Below are positions 42,041 through 54,366 of a stretch of DNA of 64,000 nucleotides, one piece after another. This DNA is from Monarcha castaneiventris obscurior (taxonomy: Eukaryota; Chordata; Aves; Passeriformes; Monarchidae), in NCBI GenBank assembly GCA_026261815.1, contig JAMPIT010000712.1:496001-560000 (forward strand). The letters are read 5' to 3'. Within the stretch, counting starts at the first letter, position 1, and each line of letters opens with the position of its first letter. The notes below the pieces were generated by a model, which saw only the letters and a list, made by a program, of their open reading frames with translations, did no database searches and was not told where the DNA came from. A program made the position numbers and the translations under genes.

Positions 42041-43115
42041 GCTGAGGATGGATTGATCTGGGACTGGGGATATTGATCTGGGACTGGGGATATTGATCTG
42101 GGACTGGGGATATTGATCTGGGACGGGGGATGTTGATCTGAGACTGGGGATATTGATCTGGGACTAGGGATGGATTGATCTGGGACTAGGGATGGATTGA
42201 TCTGGGACTGGGGATATTGATCTGGGACTGGGGATATTGATCTGGGACTGGGGATATTGATCCAGGATTGGGGATATTGATCTGGGTCTGGGGATATTGA
42301 TCCAGGATAGGGGATGGATTGATCTGGGGCTGTGGATGTTGATCTGAGACTGGGGATATTGATCTGGGACTGGGGATGGATTAATCTGGGACTGGGGATG
42401 GATTGATCTGGGACTGGGGATATTGGTCTGAGACTGGGGATGGAGTGACCTGGGACTGGGGATATTGATCTGAGACTGGGGATGTTGATCTGGGACTGGG
42501 GACATTGATCCGGGACTGGGGATATTGATCTGGGACTGGGGATATTGATCCGGGACTGGGGATATTGATCCGGGACTGGGGATATTGATCTGGGACTGGG
42601 GATATTGATCCGGGACTGGGGATATTGATCTGAGATTGGGGATATTGATCTGGGTCTGGGGATATTGATCCAGGATAGGGGATGGATTGATCTGGGGCTG
42701 TGGATGTTGATCTGAGACTGGGGATGGATTGATCTGGGACTGGGGATATTGATCTGGGACTGGGGATGGATTAATCTGGGACTAGGGATGGATTGATCTG
42801 GGACTGGGGATATTGATCTGGGACTGGGGATATTGATCTGAGACTGGGGATATCGATCTGGAACTGGGGATATTGGTCTGAGACTGGGGATGGAGTGATC
42901 TGGGACTGGGGATATTGATCTGAGACTGGGGATATTGGTCTGAGACTGGGGATATTGATCTGGGACTGAGGATGGATTGATCTGGGACTGGGGATATTGA
43001 TCCGGGATTAGGGATGTTGGTCTGAGACTGGGGATATTGATCCTGGACTGGGGATATTGATCCGGGACTGGGGATATTGATCTGGAACTGGGAATGGGGC
43101 GATCTGGGACTGGCA
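42040..43115. repeat. Minisatellite block 2 upstream of IRF8 (20-bp unit)
   Basis: More than 50 units of 'ggactggggatattgatctg' with variants (ggatggattgatctggg, tccgggactgggg). It ends about 135 bp before the GC boxes of the IRF8 promoter. Because 20 is not a multiple of three, minus-strand frames cycle and give a false 361-residue open frame. Confidence 0.95.
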
Positions 43116-43249
43116 ATGGACCAGTCTGGCCCTGGGAGGACTGCTCTGGGACTGGTGAAGCTGTGTTGGAACTGGGAACGGATTAATCCGTGACTGGGAC
43201 CAACGGGGCTGAACCGGCCTGGGACAGACCCGGGATAGAGGCGGGATAG

Positions 43250-43545
43250 CCCCGCCCCCTCCCGGCCAAGCCCCGCCCCCTCCCGGCCAAGCCCCGCCCC
43301 TGCGCTCAGGCCCCGCCCCTCCCGGTCAGCTGATTTCGGGGAAAGCCGCGCTTTAAGAGAAACTGCGGCGCGTGCCCTGCAGGGACGCACCTCATTGGCC
43401 GGTCCCACACGGCACTGCCTCCTCATTGGGTGGCGCGCCAGCCGGGGAAGAGGCCGGTGATTGGTGAAGGGCGGAGAGGGGCGTGACCGTAGGCGTGGCC
43501 GCATCACGCGCTGCTATATAAAGTGAGCGCAGTGACTGGCGCGAG
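43250..43545 (+). promoter_or_regulatory. IRF8 promoter: GC boxes, GAS site, three inverted CCAAT boxes, TATA
   Basis: Four CCCCGCCCC boxes start at 43250, 43271, 43292 and 43311. A STAT-type GAS element TTCGGGGAA (TTCNNNGAA) lies at 43335-43343 within TGATTTCGGGGAAAG. Inverted CCAAT boxes (ATTGG) lie at 43394-43398, 43425-43429 and 43460-43464. A TATA box TATATAAAG is at 43515-43523, predicting a start near 43545, about 200 bp from the GAS site. Mammalian IRF8 promoters are interferon-gamma inducible through a GAS element at a similar distance. Confidence 0.75.
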
Positions 43546-43615
43546 CGCGGCGCCGGCAGCGGGGGCGCGGAAACGGCTCTGGCTGAGGGACAGGGAGCGG
43601 CTGAGGGACAGACAG
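43545..43615 (+). other. Putative IRF8 untranslated first exon (3' end uncertain)
   Basis: The coding exon with the start codon begins only one base before its ATG, so an upstream untranslated exon must exist. Starting ~30 bp after the TATA box, the first CAG|GT is at 43615/43616 ('gacagacag' then 'gtactgg'). The stronger donor-like CAGCGT|GTGAGT at 45231/45232 is an alternative. Confidence 0.35.
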
Positions 43616-45075
43616 GTACTGGCATTTTCTGTGGGAGGGCAGGGACTGGCTGAGGGACAGGGAGCGGCTGAGGGACAGACAGGTACCGGCATTTCCTGTG
43701 GGAGGGGAGGGACCGGCTGAGGGACAGGGAGCGGCTGAGGGACAGACAGGTACCGGCATTTCCTGTGGGAGGGCAGGGACTGGCTGAGGGACCGGGGCCG
43801 ACTGAGGGACAGGGACTGACTGAGGGACAGACAGGTACTGGCATTTCCTGTGGGAGGGGAGGGACCGGCTGAGGGACAGGGAGCGGCTGAGGGACAGACA
43901 GGTACCGGCATTTCCTGTGGGAGGGCAGGGACTGGCTGAGGGACCGGGGCCGGCTGAGGGACAGGGACTGACTGAGGGACAGACAGGTACCGGCATTTCC
44001 TGTGGGAGGGCAGGCACCGGCTGAGGGACAGGGGCCGGCTGAAGGACAGGGAGCGGCTGAGGGACAGATAGGCACTGGCTGAGGGAGAGACAGGTACTGG
44101 CATCTCCTGTGGGAGGCCAGCGACCGGCTGAGGGACCGGGGCCGGCTGAGGGACAGGGACTGACTGAGGGACAGGCACCGGCATTTCCCTGTGAGAGGGC
44201 AGGCACCGGCTGAGGGACAGGGACTGACTGAGGGGCAGGGACTGGCATTCCCTGTGAGAGGGCAGGCACCGGCTGAGGGACCGGGGCCGGCTGAGGGACA
44301 GTGACTGACTGAGGGACAGGCACCGGCATTTCCCTGTGAGAGGGCAGGCACCGGCTGAAGGATAGGGACCGGCTGAGGGACAGGGACTGGCATTCCCTGT
44401 GAGAGGGCAGGCACCGGCTGAGGGGTAGGGACCGGCTGAGGGACAGGGACTGGCATTTCCCTGTGAGAGGGCAGGCACCGGCTGAGGGGTAGGGACCGGC
44501 TGAGGGACAGGGACTGGCATTTCCCTGTGAGAGGGCAGGCACCGGCTGAGGGGTAGGGACCGGCTGAGGGACAGGGACTGGCATTTCCCTGTGAGAGGGC
44601 AGGCACCGGCTGAGGGGTAGGGACCGGCTGAGGGACAGGGACTGGCATTTCCCTGTGAGAGGGCAGGCACCGGCTGAGGGGTAGGGACCGGCTGAGGGAC
44701 AGGGACTGGCATTTCCCTGTGAGGGGCAGGCACCGGCTGAGGGGTAGGGACCGGCTGAGGGACAGGGACTGGCATTTCCCTGTGAGAGGGCAGGCACCGG
44801 CTGAGGGGTAGGGACCGGCTGAGGGACAGGGACTGGCATTTCCCTGTGAGAGGGCAGGCACCGGCTGAGGGGTAGGGACCGGCTGAGGGACAGGGACTGG
44901 CATTCCCTGTGAGAGGGCAGGCACCGGCTGAAGGATAGGGACCGGCTGAGGGACAGGGACTGGCATTCCCTGTGAGAGGACAGGGACTGACTGAGGGACA
45001 GGGACTGGCATTTCCTGTGGGAGGGACCGGGGCCGGCTGAGGGACAGGGACTGACTGAGGGACGGGCACTCCCTG
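43580..45075. repeat. Minisatellite at the start of IRF8 (64-bp and related units)
   Basis: Units combine 'ggctgagggacagggac', 'tggcatttccctgtgagag' and 'ggcaggcaccggctgagg'. The right half is a regular 64-bp array (about 44390-44960); the left half has longer units containing 'gacagacaggtaccggcatt'. Because 64 leaves remainder one on division by three, all three minus-strand frames stay open, giving false open frames of up to 571 residues. Confidence 0.95.
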
Positions 45076-46468
45076 TGAGAGGGCACCAGCAAGGCCCGAG
45101 CCCTGCCGGTGCTGCGGGAGGTGCAGCCCCCGGTGCAGAGCCCGGGCTGGGCGGGCCGGACCGCGGGGTGATGGTGTGGGGCTGCCGCTGCCAGCCCGGC
45201 TGGGAGAGCTCCTTGGCATCGTCCCCAGCGTGTGAGTCCCTCTCGGGGAGGGGAGATGGAGCTCCGGCCTCTGGCTGTGATGGGGAGAAGTTTTCTAGAA
45301 AACGGAGTGATTTAGGAGTGTCTCATTTCTGTGGGATTTCTGAGGTTTTTCCCTTTGGCGTGGCTCGGGTTGGGTGCAGGAACCCCCGGAGAAGCTGCGT
45401 GTGCCCCCATTCCTTCAGGGATGAGCTGTGGCGTGTCTTTTGGGGCATCCGGCTGGCATCCAGAGCTGTGCCCTCCGTGCTGTTTCGGCTGGTGGTGTTG
45501 GTGCTCACCACCCCTAAAAACCAGGGGCTGTGCTCTGAGTAGCCTGGGCCATCTCTGTGTCCTGCTGGGCAGTGCAGAAGGGATGGAATTTGGTGGCACT
45601 TGAGCTGCTGGGAGCCCAGGGCAAAGCAGGGATCACTGGGTCTCAGGCTGTGCTGGGAGCATCCTTGTTTTCTCCCCAAAAATCTTCCAGTGGGGCAGTA
45701 AAATACAAACGAGGGAGAGGCAGTCCAGGAAAATTCGGAGCCCAAAATGCCTGGAAAGTTGATTCAGGGGCTGCTTGTCACTTCTGCCAGGCCACCAGCT
45801 CCTGTCGTGACAGGGAGGGGTGAGCCTGGCACTTTGCTTCCAGTGGTTGTGTGTTCCTTATCCCTGTGAGGATTTGGGATGCAGTTTGGATTGCAGTTTG
45901 GCATCTGCTCCCTGAATAGTGCCTGGTGAGAGGAGCTGCTGTTCACTCTGGGACAGATCCTTGTGCCAAGACAGCTCTGGCACCCCGGGATGGCCTGCCC
46001 AGTGTCACTCGCTCAGGTGACAGCACAGCTGGGGGCTTTAATCCCCATCCAGCTCCTTCCTCTGTGGCTTATCCCACAGCAAAATAGGAATCAGCAGAGC
46101 ACTGAGTCAGCTGCTTCTGGGAGCGGAACTTTGGCGGAGCTGGAGGAAGAATTCGTAGTAACTCAGAAGGAAATTGCCTTGATTTTTTTGTTTTTTCATT
46201 TTAAAAGAAGCCGGGGGATGGCTGAGGGTATTTAAATCCCAGAATTCTAGGATTGTGCAATCCCAGAAGTGTTTGGCTTGGGAAGGATGTTAAATTCTCA
46301 TTCCATGGGTGGGTGTGCGCACGTGGGGCTTCCAAAAGCTGCGGGTGGTGCTGCTGCCAACTGAGCCAGGGGGGCAAACCAACCCCAATCCCTGCTGCCC
46401 AGGTGAGCTGGGATGGAGCTGGCAGAGCTGACGGGGCCTGGCCCCTGTGTCCCTGCACCCCCTGCAGG

Positions 46469-49400
46469 ATGTGTGACCGCAACGGCGGCAGGCGGCTGCG
46501 GCAGTGGCTGATCGAGCAGATCGACAGCGAGCTGTACCCCGGCCTCATCTGGGAGAACGAGGAGAAATCCATGTTCCGCATCCCCTGGAAGCACGCCGGG
46601 AAGCAGGACTACAACCAGGAGGTGGATGCTTCCATTTTTAAGGTAGGGCACAGGTGGTTGGTGCCTTTTCTTGGTGCCTCCTGGGCTCTGCGGTGCTGCT
46701 GTTGTCCCCTGGTGGGTCGTGGCCATGCTGTCTCTTGGGTTTTACATCTTTAACCCTTGCAGGATGCTGCAGTTGGTCTCCTGGGCTTTTTTTTTGGGAT
46801 AATGTATTCCTTTTTTATCAAAAGTTAGTACCAGTTTTAGGCTTGTTTTCAACAGGTTTGAATCCAGCTCTGATATGAGAAGGAATTTTTGACCTGCTTG
46901 AAACTTCTCATCAGCCTCCTTTGATAGAACACTGGATTTATATTGAAAAAAAACCTTAAAAGACTTTGCAGGTGGGAAGGAAGGATTTTACTGAAGGGGG
47001 GGATTTCCAGTTTTGGGAAAAAATGGGAAAATTCCATCCTGAAGCAAAAAGGTCCCCAGGAATTCCTTTCCCTCTGACCCCACTTCCAAGCATCTGGCCT
47101 GGTGAGGGAGTTTACTTTCAGTGAGAACTAGGCTGGGAACACTGAATTATGAGGATGGCATTGAGCTCAGCCATCTGAAAATACAGAAACAGCTACAAAA
47201 GAAATAAATGCTTATATTTAAAAAATATGGAGTATTTTGCAATCTCCCTTCAGGAGTAAAACCTATTCTCTCACCAAATTCTCTTATCATTTTTCTTACC
47301 AAAAGCACAAATTATGTTCTGATCTTAGAGAAACCAGTTTATTTATTTATTTATTGGCTTCTTACTCAGGAGCTGAAAAATGAGGTTTATTTTGATTTTT
47401 AATTAAGCAGCAATTTGTGTTCCCAGCAGCTCCTGACCCATTGGTGCAGAGGTGAAGCCACACATGATGATTTTAACCTCTGCTTTTTGAAAACCTGCCT
47501 TCTAAAAGACTTCTCTGCATTTTTGGGGCACACAGTGCTGCTCTGCACCCCAAAACCCCCCCCAGGTGTGGTGGCTGTGCAGTCTAGGAGTGAAACAGCA
47601 AATCCCCAGGGGATGCTTGAGAAGGGTGCAAGATGCAAAATGCTCTTTGCAACCCCAGCTCTTCCTCCCTGAGAGGCTTTGTAGAGCTCACAGGGAGGAT
47701 TTTCTTAGGGTTTTGGGTTTTTTTTTTTGCATTCTTTGCTTTAGGCCTGGGCTGTTTTCAAAGGCAAGTTCAAGGAAGGTGACAAGGCAGAGCCGGCCAC
47801 GTGGAAGACGCGGCTTCGCTGCGCCCTGAACAAGAGCCCTGACTTTGAGGAGGTGACAGACAGGTCCCAGCTGGACATCTCTGAGCCCTACAAGGTCTAT
47901 AGGATCGTGCCAGAGGAGGAGCAGAAATGTGAGTTCCCCAGGACATGGCTGTGGGTCCATCCTGTAACCTCAGACCTGCACCTTGAGCTGAGCTCCCTGG
48001 CCAGGCCCCGCTCTGTGCTCAGCTCTCTGCTTGTTCTGCTTTGCAGGTGTCCTCCTGTGCAGACAGGGAGGGCAGGAGAAAGGCCAGGCTTGTGCATTTT
48101 TTAACCCCTTGAACCCCTAGGAAACAGGGGATAGCTGCAGCCTCGTGGAAGCTCCCATCCCCTCAGGGTGTTGTAGGGGAGGGACAGGAGCCTCAATCTT
48201 TTTTCCTCCCAACTCCTGCCTTGTGAGGATGATGAGGAGCTGCAGTAAATCCCTTTTCTTGCCAGCTCTGCTGGAGGAGCAAGAATTTTGCAGAGAGCTG
48301 CTCTGCTGTCTGCTGTGGTTCAGGTCACACTAACTATAACCCTGTGTGTGGTTAGGGGAGCGTGTGCTTTGTCCTTTTTTTTTTTTTTTTTCTATTTTTA
48401 ACTTTAAAAAATTGCAAAAGAAAGAATGATTTTGCTGTCAGGAAATCTGCCTTTAGCATCTCTGTCCCCTCCAGCCTGTTCACACAGGGGCTGTGCTGCC
48501 CCTATGCAAATGGCACTGCAGGTTCCCACCAGCAGCACCCCTGCACTGGGGTGGCTGGTGGAAAAAGGAGAAGCAGCAGCCCCAGTCTCTGGGGTGCTCA
48601 AAAAAACCCCAAACCCTCTCCTCTGCTCCAGCTCTGTCTGTGTTACCAGCCAGACTTTTGATTTTTCTTGCTGCTAGTTGTTGTGCAGGGGGAGAAATGG
48701 GTTGTAAAGTGATTTTTTTTGGCCCCAAAAAGCAGCTCTGGAAGGGCTGTGAGCCTCTCCAAGGTGCAGTTACGTGGCTCTGCTGTGATTCTTGGTTTCA
48801 TAACTTTCACTGGGCGAAAGGTTCCTAAAACCCTTCAAGATGAGCCGTGCTTGGGAAGTGTGGGGGTGTTCTCACTGCATCCCCCCCTGTCCTTCCAGGC
48901 AAAGCAGGGATGGCCAGTGGGAGCAGCCTGAACGACGTCCCGGACATGGACTGCAGCTCCTCTGCCATCGATGACCTCATCAAAGAGGTGAGGCCTCACC
49001 TTGGCTGCAGGAGGACTGGTGGGTCAGGCTGGCTGATTCAAAATTCCTTGCCTTCCCCAAATTCCATCTGCAGAGCTGCAGGTTTGGATTTGCAGCTCGC
49101 TCAGGGGAGCTGGCACCAGGACATGGCTCTGATGTTGCCTCCTGCTTTCCATGTGCATCCAGCTGGGACAGAATTCCCTGGGGGATGGAATCTGTCCCAG
49201 CTCTGTGCCCCTTCTTGGCCTTGTCACTCCTGGCTGCTTCCCCTTAGTAGCTCCTGAGGGTTTTACTCAAATGTACAACCTAGCCAATGCCAAACTTGAT
49301 CTTTCCAACCCCAAAAATTGGTTGGCGTTGCCTTTTGGACCCTCTCCAAGTGCTGTGAGGCACCCAACCTGCTCTGATCCCTGTTTCTGGTATCCCACAG

Positions 49401-52400
49401 CCCTCCTGTGTGGATGAATACCTGGGGATCATCAAGAGGAGCCCCTCACCCCCTCAGGAGACCTGCAGGAACCCCCCAATACCCGACTGGTGGGTGCAGC
49501 AGCCCAGCCCTGGTAAGCAGCTGACAGCTTGTGTGGGATTTGGGAGGTTTTTGGGGCAGGAGAAATCTTCCCTGTGTGGGGATGTGGAGTGGGGAGCAGT
49601 TTATTTTATCTTCCTTATTACGAACGTTTAAAGTGCTCATTAAGAAATCCACCTGGAAGCTTTTGCTGGCACCTCCTGTGTGGGAGCTGGGAATACTGGG
49701 ACAGAAAATGAGGCAGGGGGGATTGGGGGATTGGGGTTTGGGAGCTGGGAATGGAGGCTGAGCTCGGCTTTGTGTGCCCACAGCGTTGCCCCTGATGAAT
49801 GGATACTCCAGCTACGAGCAGTACCCCTCAGGTAAGGCACCTCACCTGGGCAGCAGGGCCCCTCTGTGTGTGTGTGGGGCAGGAGGTGGCTCTGACCCTG
49901 TCCCCCACCTTGAGGGAGGCTTTGCTTTGGGTTCAGGAGGTGCTGCACCCTCCTGATTGTCCACATTTCCATGCTGGGATGGATCCTGCCTGGTGTCACA
50001 GGGCAGAGAGCAGTTTCTTGGGATGTTGGGATCAGCCAGCCTTTGGAATTGGGGGGACTCTGCCCATTGCAAGGGGGGAGTGTGGAGCAAAGGCAGGAGG
50101 AAGGGGTTTCATGTGTTTCATGGCCATAACTAAACCACGAGAAATTCCACCTCGACATGAGGAAGGACTTCCCATGGAGCTTGGCAGAGCCCTGGAACAG
50201 CTGCCTGGGGAGTTGTGGAGTTTCCCTTTTTGGAGACATCCCAACCCCACCTGGATTTGTCCCTTTGTCACCTGCTCTGGGTGCCCTGCCTGGGCAGGGG
50301 GTTGGACTGGGTGATCTCCAGAGGTCCCTTCCAACTCCAACCATTCCACGATTCTGTGATATTGGGAGTTCTCACTTGCTGCTCAGCCCTGTGACCAGGC
50401 TGAGGGAGAGATGTCCCTCCCCAGAGAAAGTCACTCCCAGAAAATTTAGGATTTAGGCACGGCAGCCAGGAGCAGGTTTGTCCTTTCCTGATGAGATGTG
50501 CCTGTCCATCACCTCCCAGGTTATTCCCAGATGGTGATCAGCTTCTACTACAGTGGGAGGCTGGTGGGCCACGTCAGCACCTCGTGCTCTGAGGGCTGCA
50601 GGATCTCCCTGGGGCAGCCCTCGGGCCATGGGGAGAAGCTCTACGCCCCGGATGCCCTGGAGCACGTCCGGTTCCCCTCGGCCGACACCATCCAGAACGA
50701 CCGCCAGAAGCAGATCACCAGGAAGCTCTTTGGGCACCTGGAGAGGGGCGTCCTCCTGCACAGCAGCAAGCAGGGCATCTTCATCAAGAGGCTGTGCCAG
50801 GGCAGGGTTTTCTGGAGTGGGAACACCATGGCCTACAAGGACAGGCCCAACAAACTGGAACGGGACGAGGTGGTGAAGGTCTTCGACACCAATTTGTTTT
50901 TCCGAGGTTTGTAGGAGCCCTCCTGCTTTTTGGTGTGAGGGGTTCTGCTCTTTCCTGTGGGAATAAACCCACTGGATTGGTTGATTTGAGTGGATCAGCC
51001 AGCAGATGTGGTGAACAACCCTGGCTGGCAGCAGTTTGGGGGTGGGAAACCTTCAGGAGGGTGAAGGAGGGGATGGGATAACAGGGATAGTCCCTGTGGG
51101 TCTGACCAGAAACTGCTGCCTGGAAAAGCTGAGGCAGTTCTGGGATCCCAAAGCCTTGGGACAACGCACAAGGAGTTTCTGGAGCTTTGCACCACATGTG
51201 GGACCCCCTTGGACCTTGTGGTGGGGTTGAAAGGGTGGAGCCCTTTCTCCTTGGACCACTTTGAACCCATCACTGCTGGGTTCCCAAGTGCTCTGGGTGA
51301 GCAGGTGACACACCCACACCTAGGAAGGTGTTTTGACTCACGTGGCAAATTCCAAAGTTGGAGGCTTTGCTTGAGCCCACAGCTTCCTTGCAGAGGGTGT
51401 TTGATCCCAGGGGTGTGGAGCAAAGGCTGGCAGCCTCTGCAGGGTAAATTCCAGGTTTTCCTCTGTCCTTGCAGAGCTGCAGCAGTACTACAACAACCAG
51501 GGCCGCTTCCCAGACAGCAGAGTCATGCTGTGCTTCGGGGAGGAGTTCCCGGATGCGGTGCCGCTGAGGTGCAAACTCATCCTCGTCCAGGTACCCAGAG
51601 CTGGGAGAAAAAGGGATCCAGGAGAGGTGGGAATTCTACCAGCAGAGCTCCACCCCCTGGAGCCACGGGGCGTTTGGGTGCCTGGATTGGGGGTGGAAGT
51701 TTTGGTGCTTGGGCTGTTGCTTATCCCATCCCTGGATCTGGGTTTGCCAGTGAAGTTCTCTGAGGGCACAAGTTCTGTGAACTGCAGTGAAATCTCTTCT
51801 TTTCCTCCTGATCCTGTCCTGGCCCTGGGACTTCTGCCTTTTCCTGTGGGAATGGGGAAGTAAATCCCTGAGCTGGCAGATTTAAGATCAGTCAGTGATG
51901 TGGTGAATGGCCGTGATTGGCAGCAGTGGGGTTGGGAAGCCTGTGGAGGGTGGGGTGGGATATGGGGTCAGTCCTCGTGGCTCTGGTCAGAAACTCCTCC
52001 TTGCAGCAGTTCTGGGAATTGAAAAGCCTCAGGACAGGGGGATTTTGGAGCCCCTTAGGCCAACCAGGCTGCAGCAGCAGGGACAGGACAGGGAGGGTGT
52101 GGCATCCCCTCTTGAGCAAGCAGTGACCCACCAGGTCTGTGAGGTCCTGGGTGGGTTTTACAAGGTCAGACTGGTCCTGTGCCTCCTGCACAGCTCTGAC
52201 CTGGTCACCTCTCCTTGCTGTGGGTGTCTGCCCCAGAGGATCACTGAGGATGTGCTGGGACATCCCCCAGCCTGTGCTTGCACCTCAATATCCCTGCTGG
52301 GAGGAGCTCCTGGGGCTGCTCCTGCATTCCTGGAGGTGCCTGTGGAGTCAGAGCCGCTGTCCTGGCAGGACCTGGCTGCCTGTGCTCTGCTTTGTGTCCC

Positions 52401-52657
52401 CCGCCCCACCCCAGCTCCTGGATGGGAGACACCCAAAGAGCTCCCTCTTCACTCAGCACCCTCCTGACCTTTTTCCTTGGTGCTAGGTGGAGCAGCTGTA
52501 CCTCAGGCAGGTGGTGGATGAGGCTGGGAAGGCCTGCAGCTCCAGCCCCATGCTCCCCGTGGCTGAGGAGCCCCAGCACGACCAGGGCTACCGGATCTTC
52601 CAGGACATCTGCACGACGCGGCCGCTCTTCCGGGAGAACCAACAGATCGCAGTCTGA
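46469..52657 (+). CDS. IRF8: Interferon regulatory factor 8 (8 coding exons)
   Basis: Transcription factor for macrophage, dendritic-cell and B-cell programmes and for interferon responses. It binds ISRE and, with PU.1, composite ETS/IRF sites. Coding exons: 46469-46642, 47745-47928, 48899-48987, 49401-49512, 49784-49831, 50520-50906, 51475-51590, 52487-52657; 1281 nt, 426 residues, the same length as human IRF8, all GT/AG and in phase. The N-terminal DNA-binding domain (about 1-120) begins MCDRNGGRRLRQWLIEQI and keeps the five family tryptophans (13, 28, 40, 60, 78). The middle is serine/proline-rich. The IRF-association domain (about 200-380, mostly from the 387-bp exon) includes MVISFYYSGRLVGHVSTS and RVFWSGNTMAYKDRPNKL. 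The C-terminus is RENQQIAV. IRF4 is excluded by the N-terminus and length. Confidence 0.97.
50125..50362 (+). mobile_element. CR1 3' fragment, sense (IRF8 intron)
   Basis: It reads 'ttccacctcgacatgaggaa', 'ccctggaacagctgcctggg' and 'ccagaggtcccttccaactc', ending 'attccacgattctgtgat', which is the classic CR1 3' terminus with its ATTCTGTGAT tail. It lies about 160 bp before the large IRF-association exon. Confidence 0.9.
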
Positions 52658-53665
52658 GCCCCCCTGCTCCCCTCTCAGCCTGCTGGGCTGGGCTCATCCA
52701 CACCCAGATTTGTCCCATGAGTGCCTAAAATCCTTGGTTTTTGTTATTTTTTTGGAAGTTGGGTTTTGTTTCTTTGCTGTTTCCAGTGCAGAGTCTGCAT
52801 AAATCCAGTGGTGAAAATTGCCGTGAGCAAATAGGTTGGATGTTCGGTGCCTGCAAACAATTTGTGATAAAAAAATGACTTTTCTAGTCCCAGGACTGTC
52901 TGTAGCTCACAGCTGGGGGACCAGGGAGCATCCAAGCTGTGCAGGGAGGTCAGGGCTGGCTTTGCTTTGTGTTGCCTTTGTTGATGGCCAGTCGAGCAGA
53001 ACCAAAAATCTGCAGCTCTGAGCACCTGCCCCTACAATCTGCAACTCAGACCTTGCTGAGAGCAGCAACTTGACAGGAGGTGACTCTTGGATAAGCCTTA
53101 AAGTGCTCAAGTTTAGGAAATTATATCCAGGAATCAGCTTTGCCCCTTCAAAGTGTCCTGCTGATGGGAAGGCAGGGTGTGCCTCCCAAAGAGAACTCCT
53201 GAGATTCCTCTTTATTTTATGCTGTGAGATTTTTGCATTTCTCTTTCGTGCCAAAGTGGATTGAAATTTGGAAGCTGATGCAGAGATTCTGTGTGTAAAT
53301 ACTGACTATGAGAACTTAGGATTCGTCATTTTTCCTGACCAGAGCCAGAGTTTATATGAATACAGAGAATTTTAATTTTTCAAGATTGCAGCGTAGTGTG
53401 AATAGCTCGGCTTCACCCTCCCAAACACACGTGTGGGGCTCTCCCAAGCGTGTCCAGGCAGCGCCATCCATGTGTAAATCCTCGTTTTCACAGCCTCTGA
53501 GTGTGCCCCCAGCTCTGGGGAGCTGCTGCTGCCTCCCAAAGCGGGGCTGCACACGTGTGCGTGCCACCAAAGCTGCCTATTTATTGTTTGCCTGAGGTTT
53601 ATTAATTTTTTCGGGGGGTAAATTTTTATATCTCCCTGCAATTAAAGTGCTATGTTTTGTATTTC
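52658..53665 (+). other. IRF8 3' UTR
   Basis: About 1 kb from the stop codon to just past ATTAAA at 53641-53646. It contains no repeat. T-rich and AT-rich patches are present, but no clear AUUUA cluster was noted. Confidence 0.65.
53641..53646 (+). promoter_or_regulatory. IRF8 polyadenylation signal ATTAAA
   Basis: ATTAAA about 0.98 kb after the stop codon, followed by T/GT-rich 'tatgttttgtatttctcttg'. Confidence 0.65.
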
Positions 53666-54149
53666 TCTTGCCACGTGGTTTTTGGGTGCGTTGAGTGGGG
53701 TCTCAAAGCTGGTGGGGTGAATCTGGGATCTCTGACTTTCTCTAATTTGGTTTTACCTGGGGTGGGGTCTGTGTTAAACCTCTGTCACCTCCTTCCTCTT
53801 CCACAACTTCCTGGATTCATCTCCAGGCAGGGACGAAAAGAGTCAAAATGCTGTAATGCGATGGAGGGAGGGAAATGGGATCATTTAGGGATCCTTCATT
53901 CCAGGGAGGAGGAGGAAGATGTGTCCCTGCTCTTCTGCTGCAGCACTGTGGTGCTTCAAGTTCATGGGATTGGGGCAGTTTTGTTATGGTTGTGCCCAAG
54001 ATCTTCCTCTTTTCCTTTTCCCATGGGGAAAGGGAGCGTTTCCCCTCTGTCCCAGCTGAGAGCCAGGTGCCTCCCTCATTCCCTGGTTACCCCTTCATGG
54101 GGAGGAGAACTGGAAAAAAAAGGCAAAACTTGTGGGTTGAGAACAGTTT

Positions 54150-54366
54150 AATAATAGTTGGAGGAAATTCTTTGGGAAGGAATTCTCCCCTGTGAGGGTG
54201 CTGAAAGCCCAGGCATGGCTGTGGCTGCCCCATCCCTGGAAATATTCAAGGCAAGGTTTGATGGTGCTTGGAGCAACCTTGGGACAGTGGAAGGTGCCCA
54301 TGGCAGGGGGTGGCACTGGATGAGTTTTGAGGTCCCTTCCAACCTGAACCATTCCAGGGTTCTAAT
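54150..54366 (+). mobile_element. CR1 3' fragment, sense
   Basis: It reads 'ggctgtggctgccccatccc', 'tttgatggtgcttggagcaa' and 'ggtcccttccaacctgaacc', a sense CR1 3' end. Confidence 0.8.

Noticed and set aside
42031..43116. Minus-strand 361-residue open frame (QSQINIPSPRSISPVPD type)
   Set aside because: Translation of a 20-bp minisatellite cycling through frames.
43392..45219. Long minus-strand open frames (up to 571 residues) rich in S, P, L, V, Q
   Set aside because: They follow a 64-bp tandem repeat; 64 is not a multiple of three, so the same repeat stays open in all three frames. There is no domain and no splice structure, and the translation is periodic.
46469..52657. IRF4 instead of IRF8
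   Set aside because: The N-terminus MCDRNGGRRLRQW, the 426-residue length and the EMC8/COX4I1 neighbours fit IRF8; IRF4 has a longer N-terminal extension.
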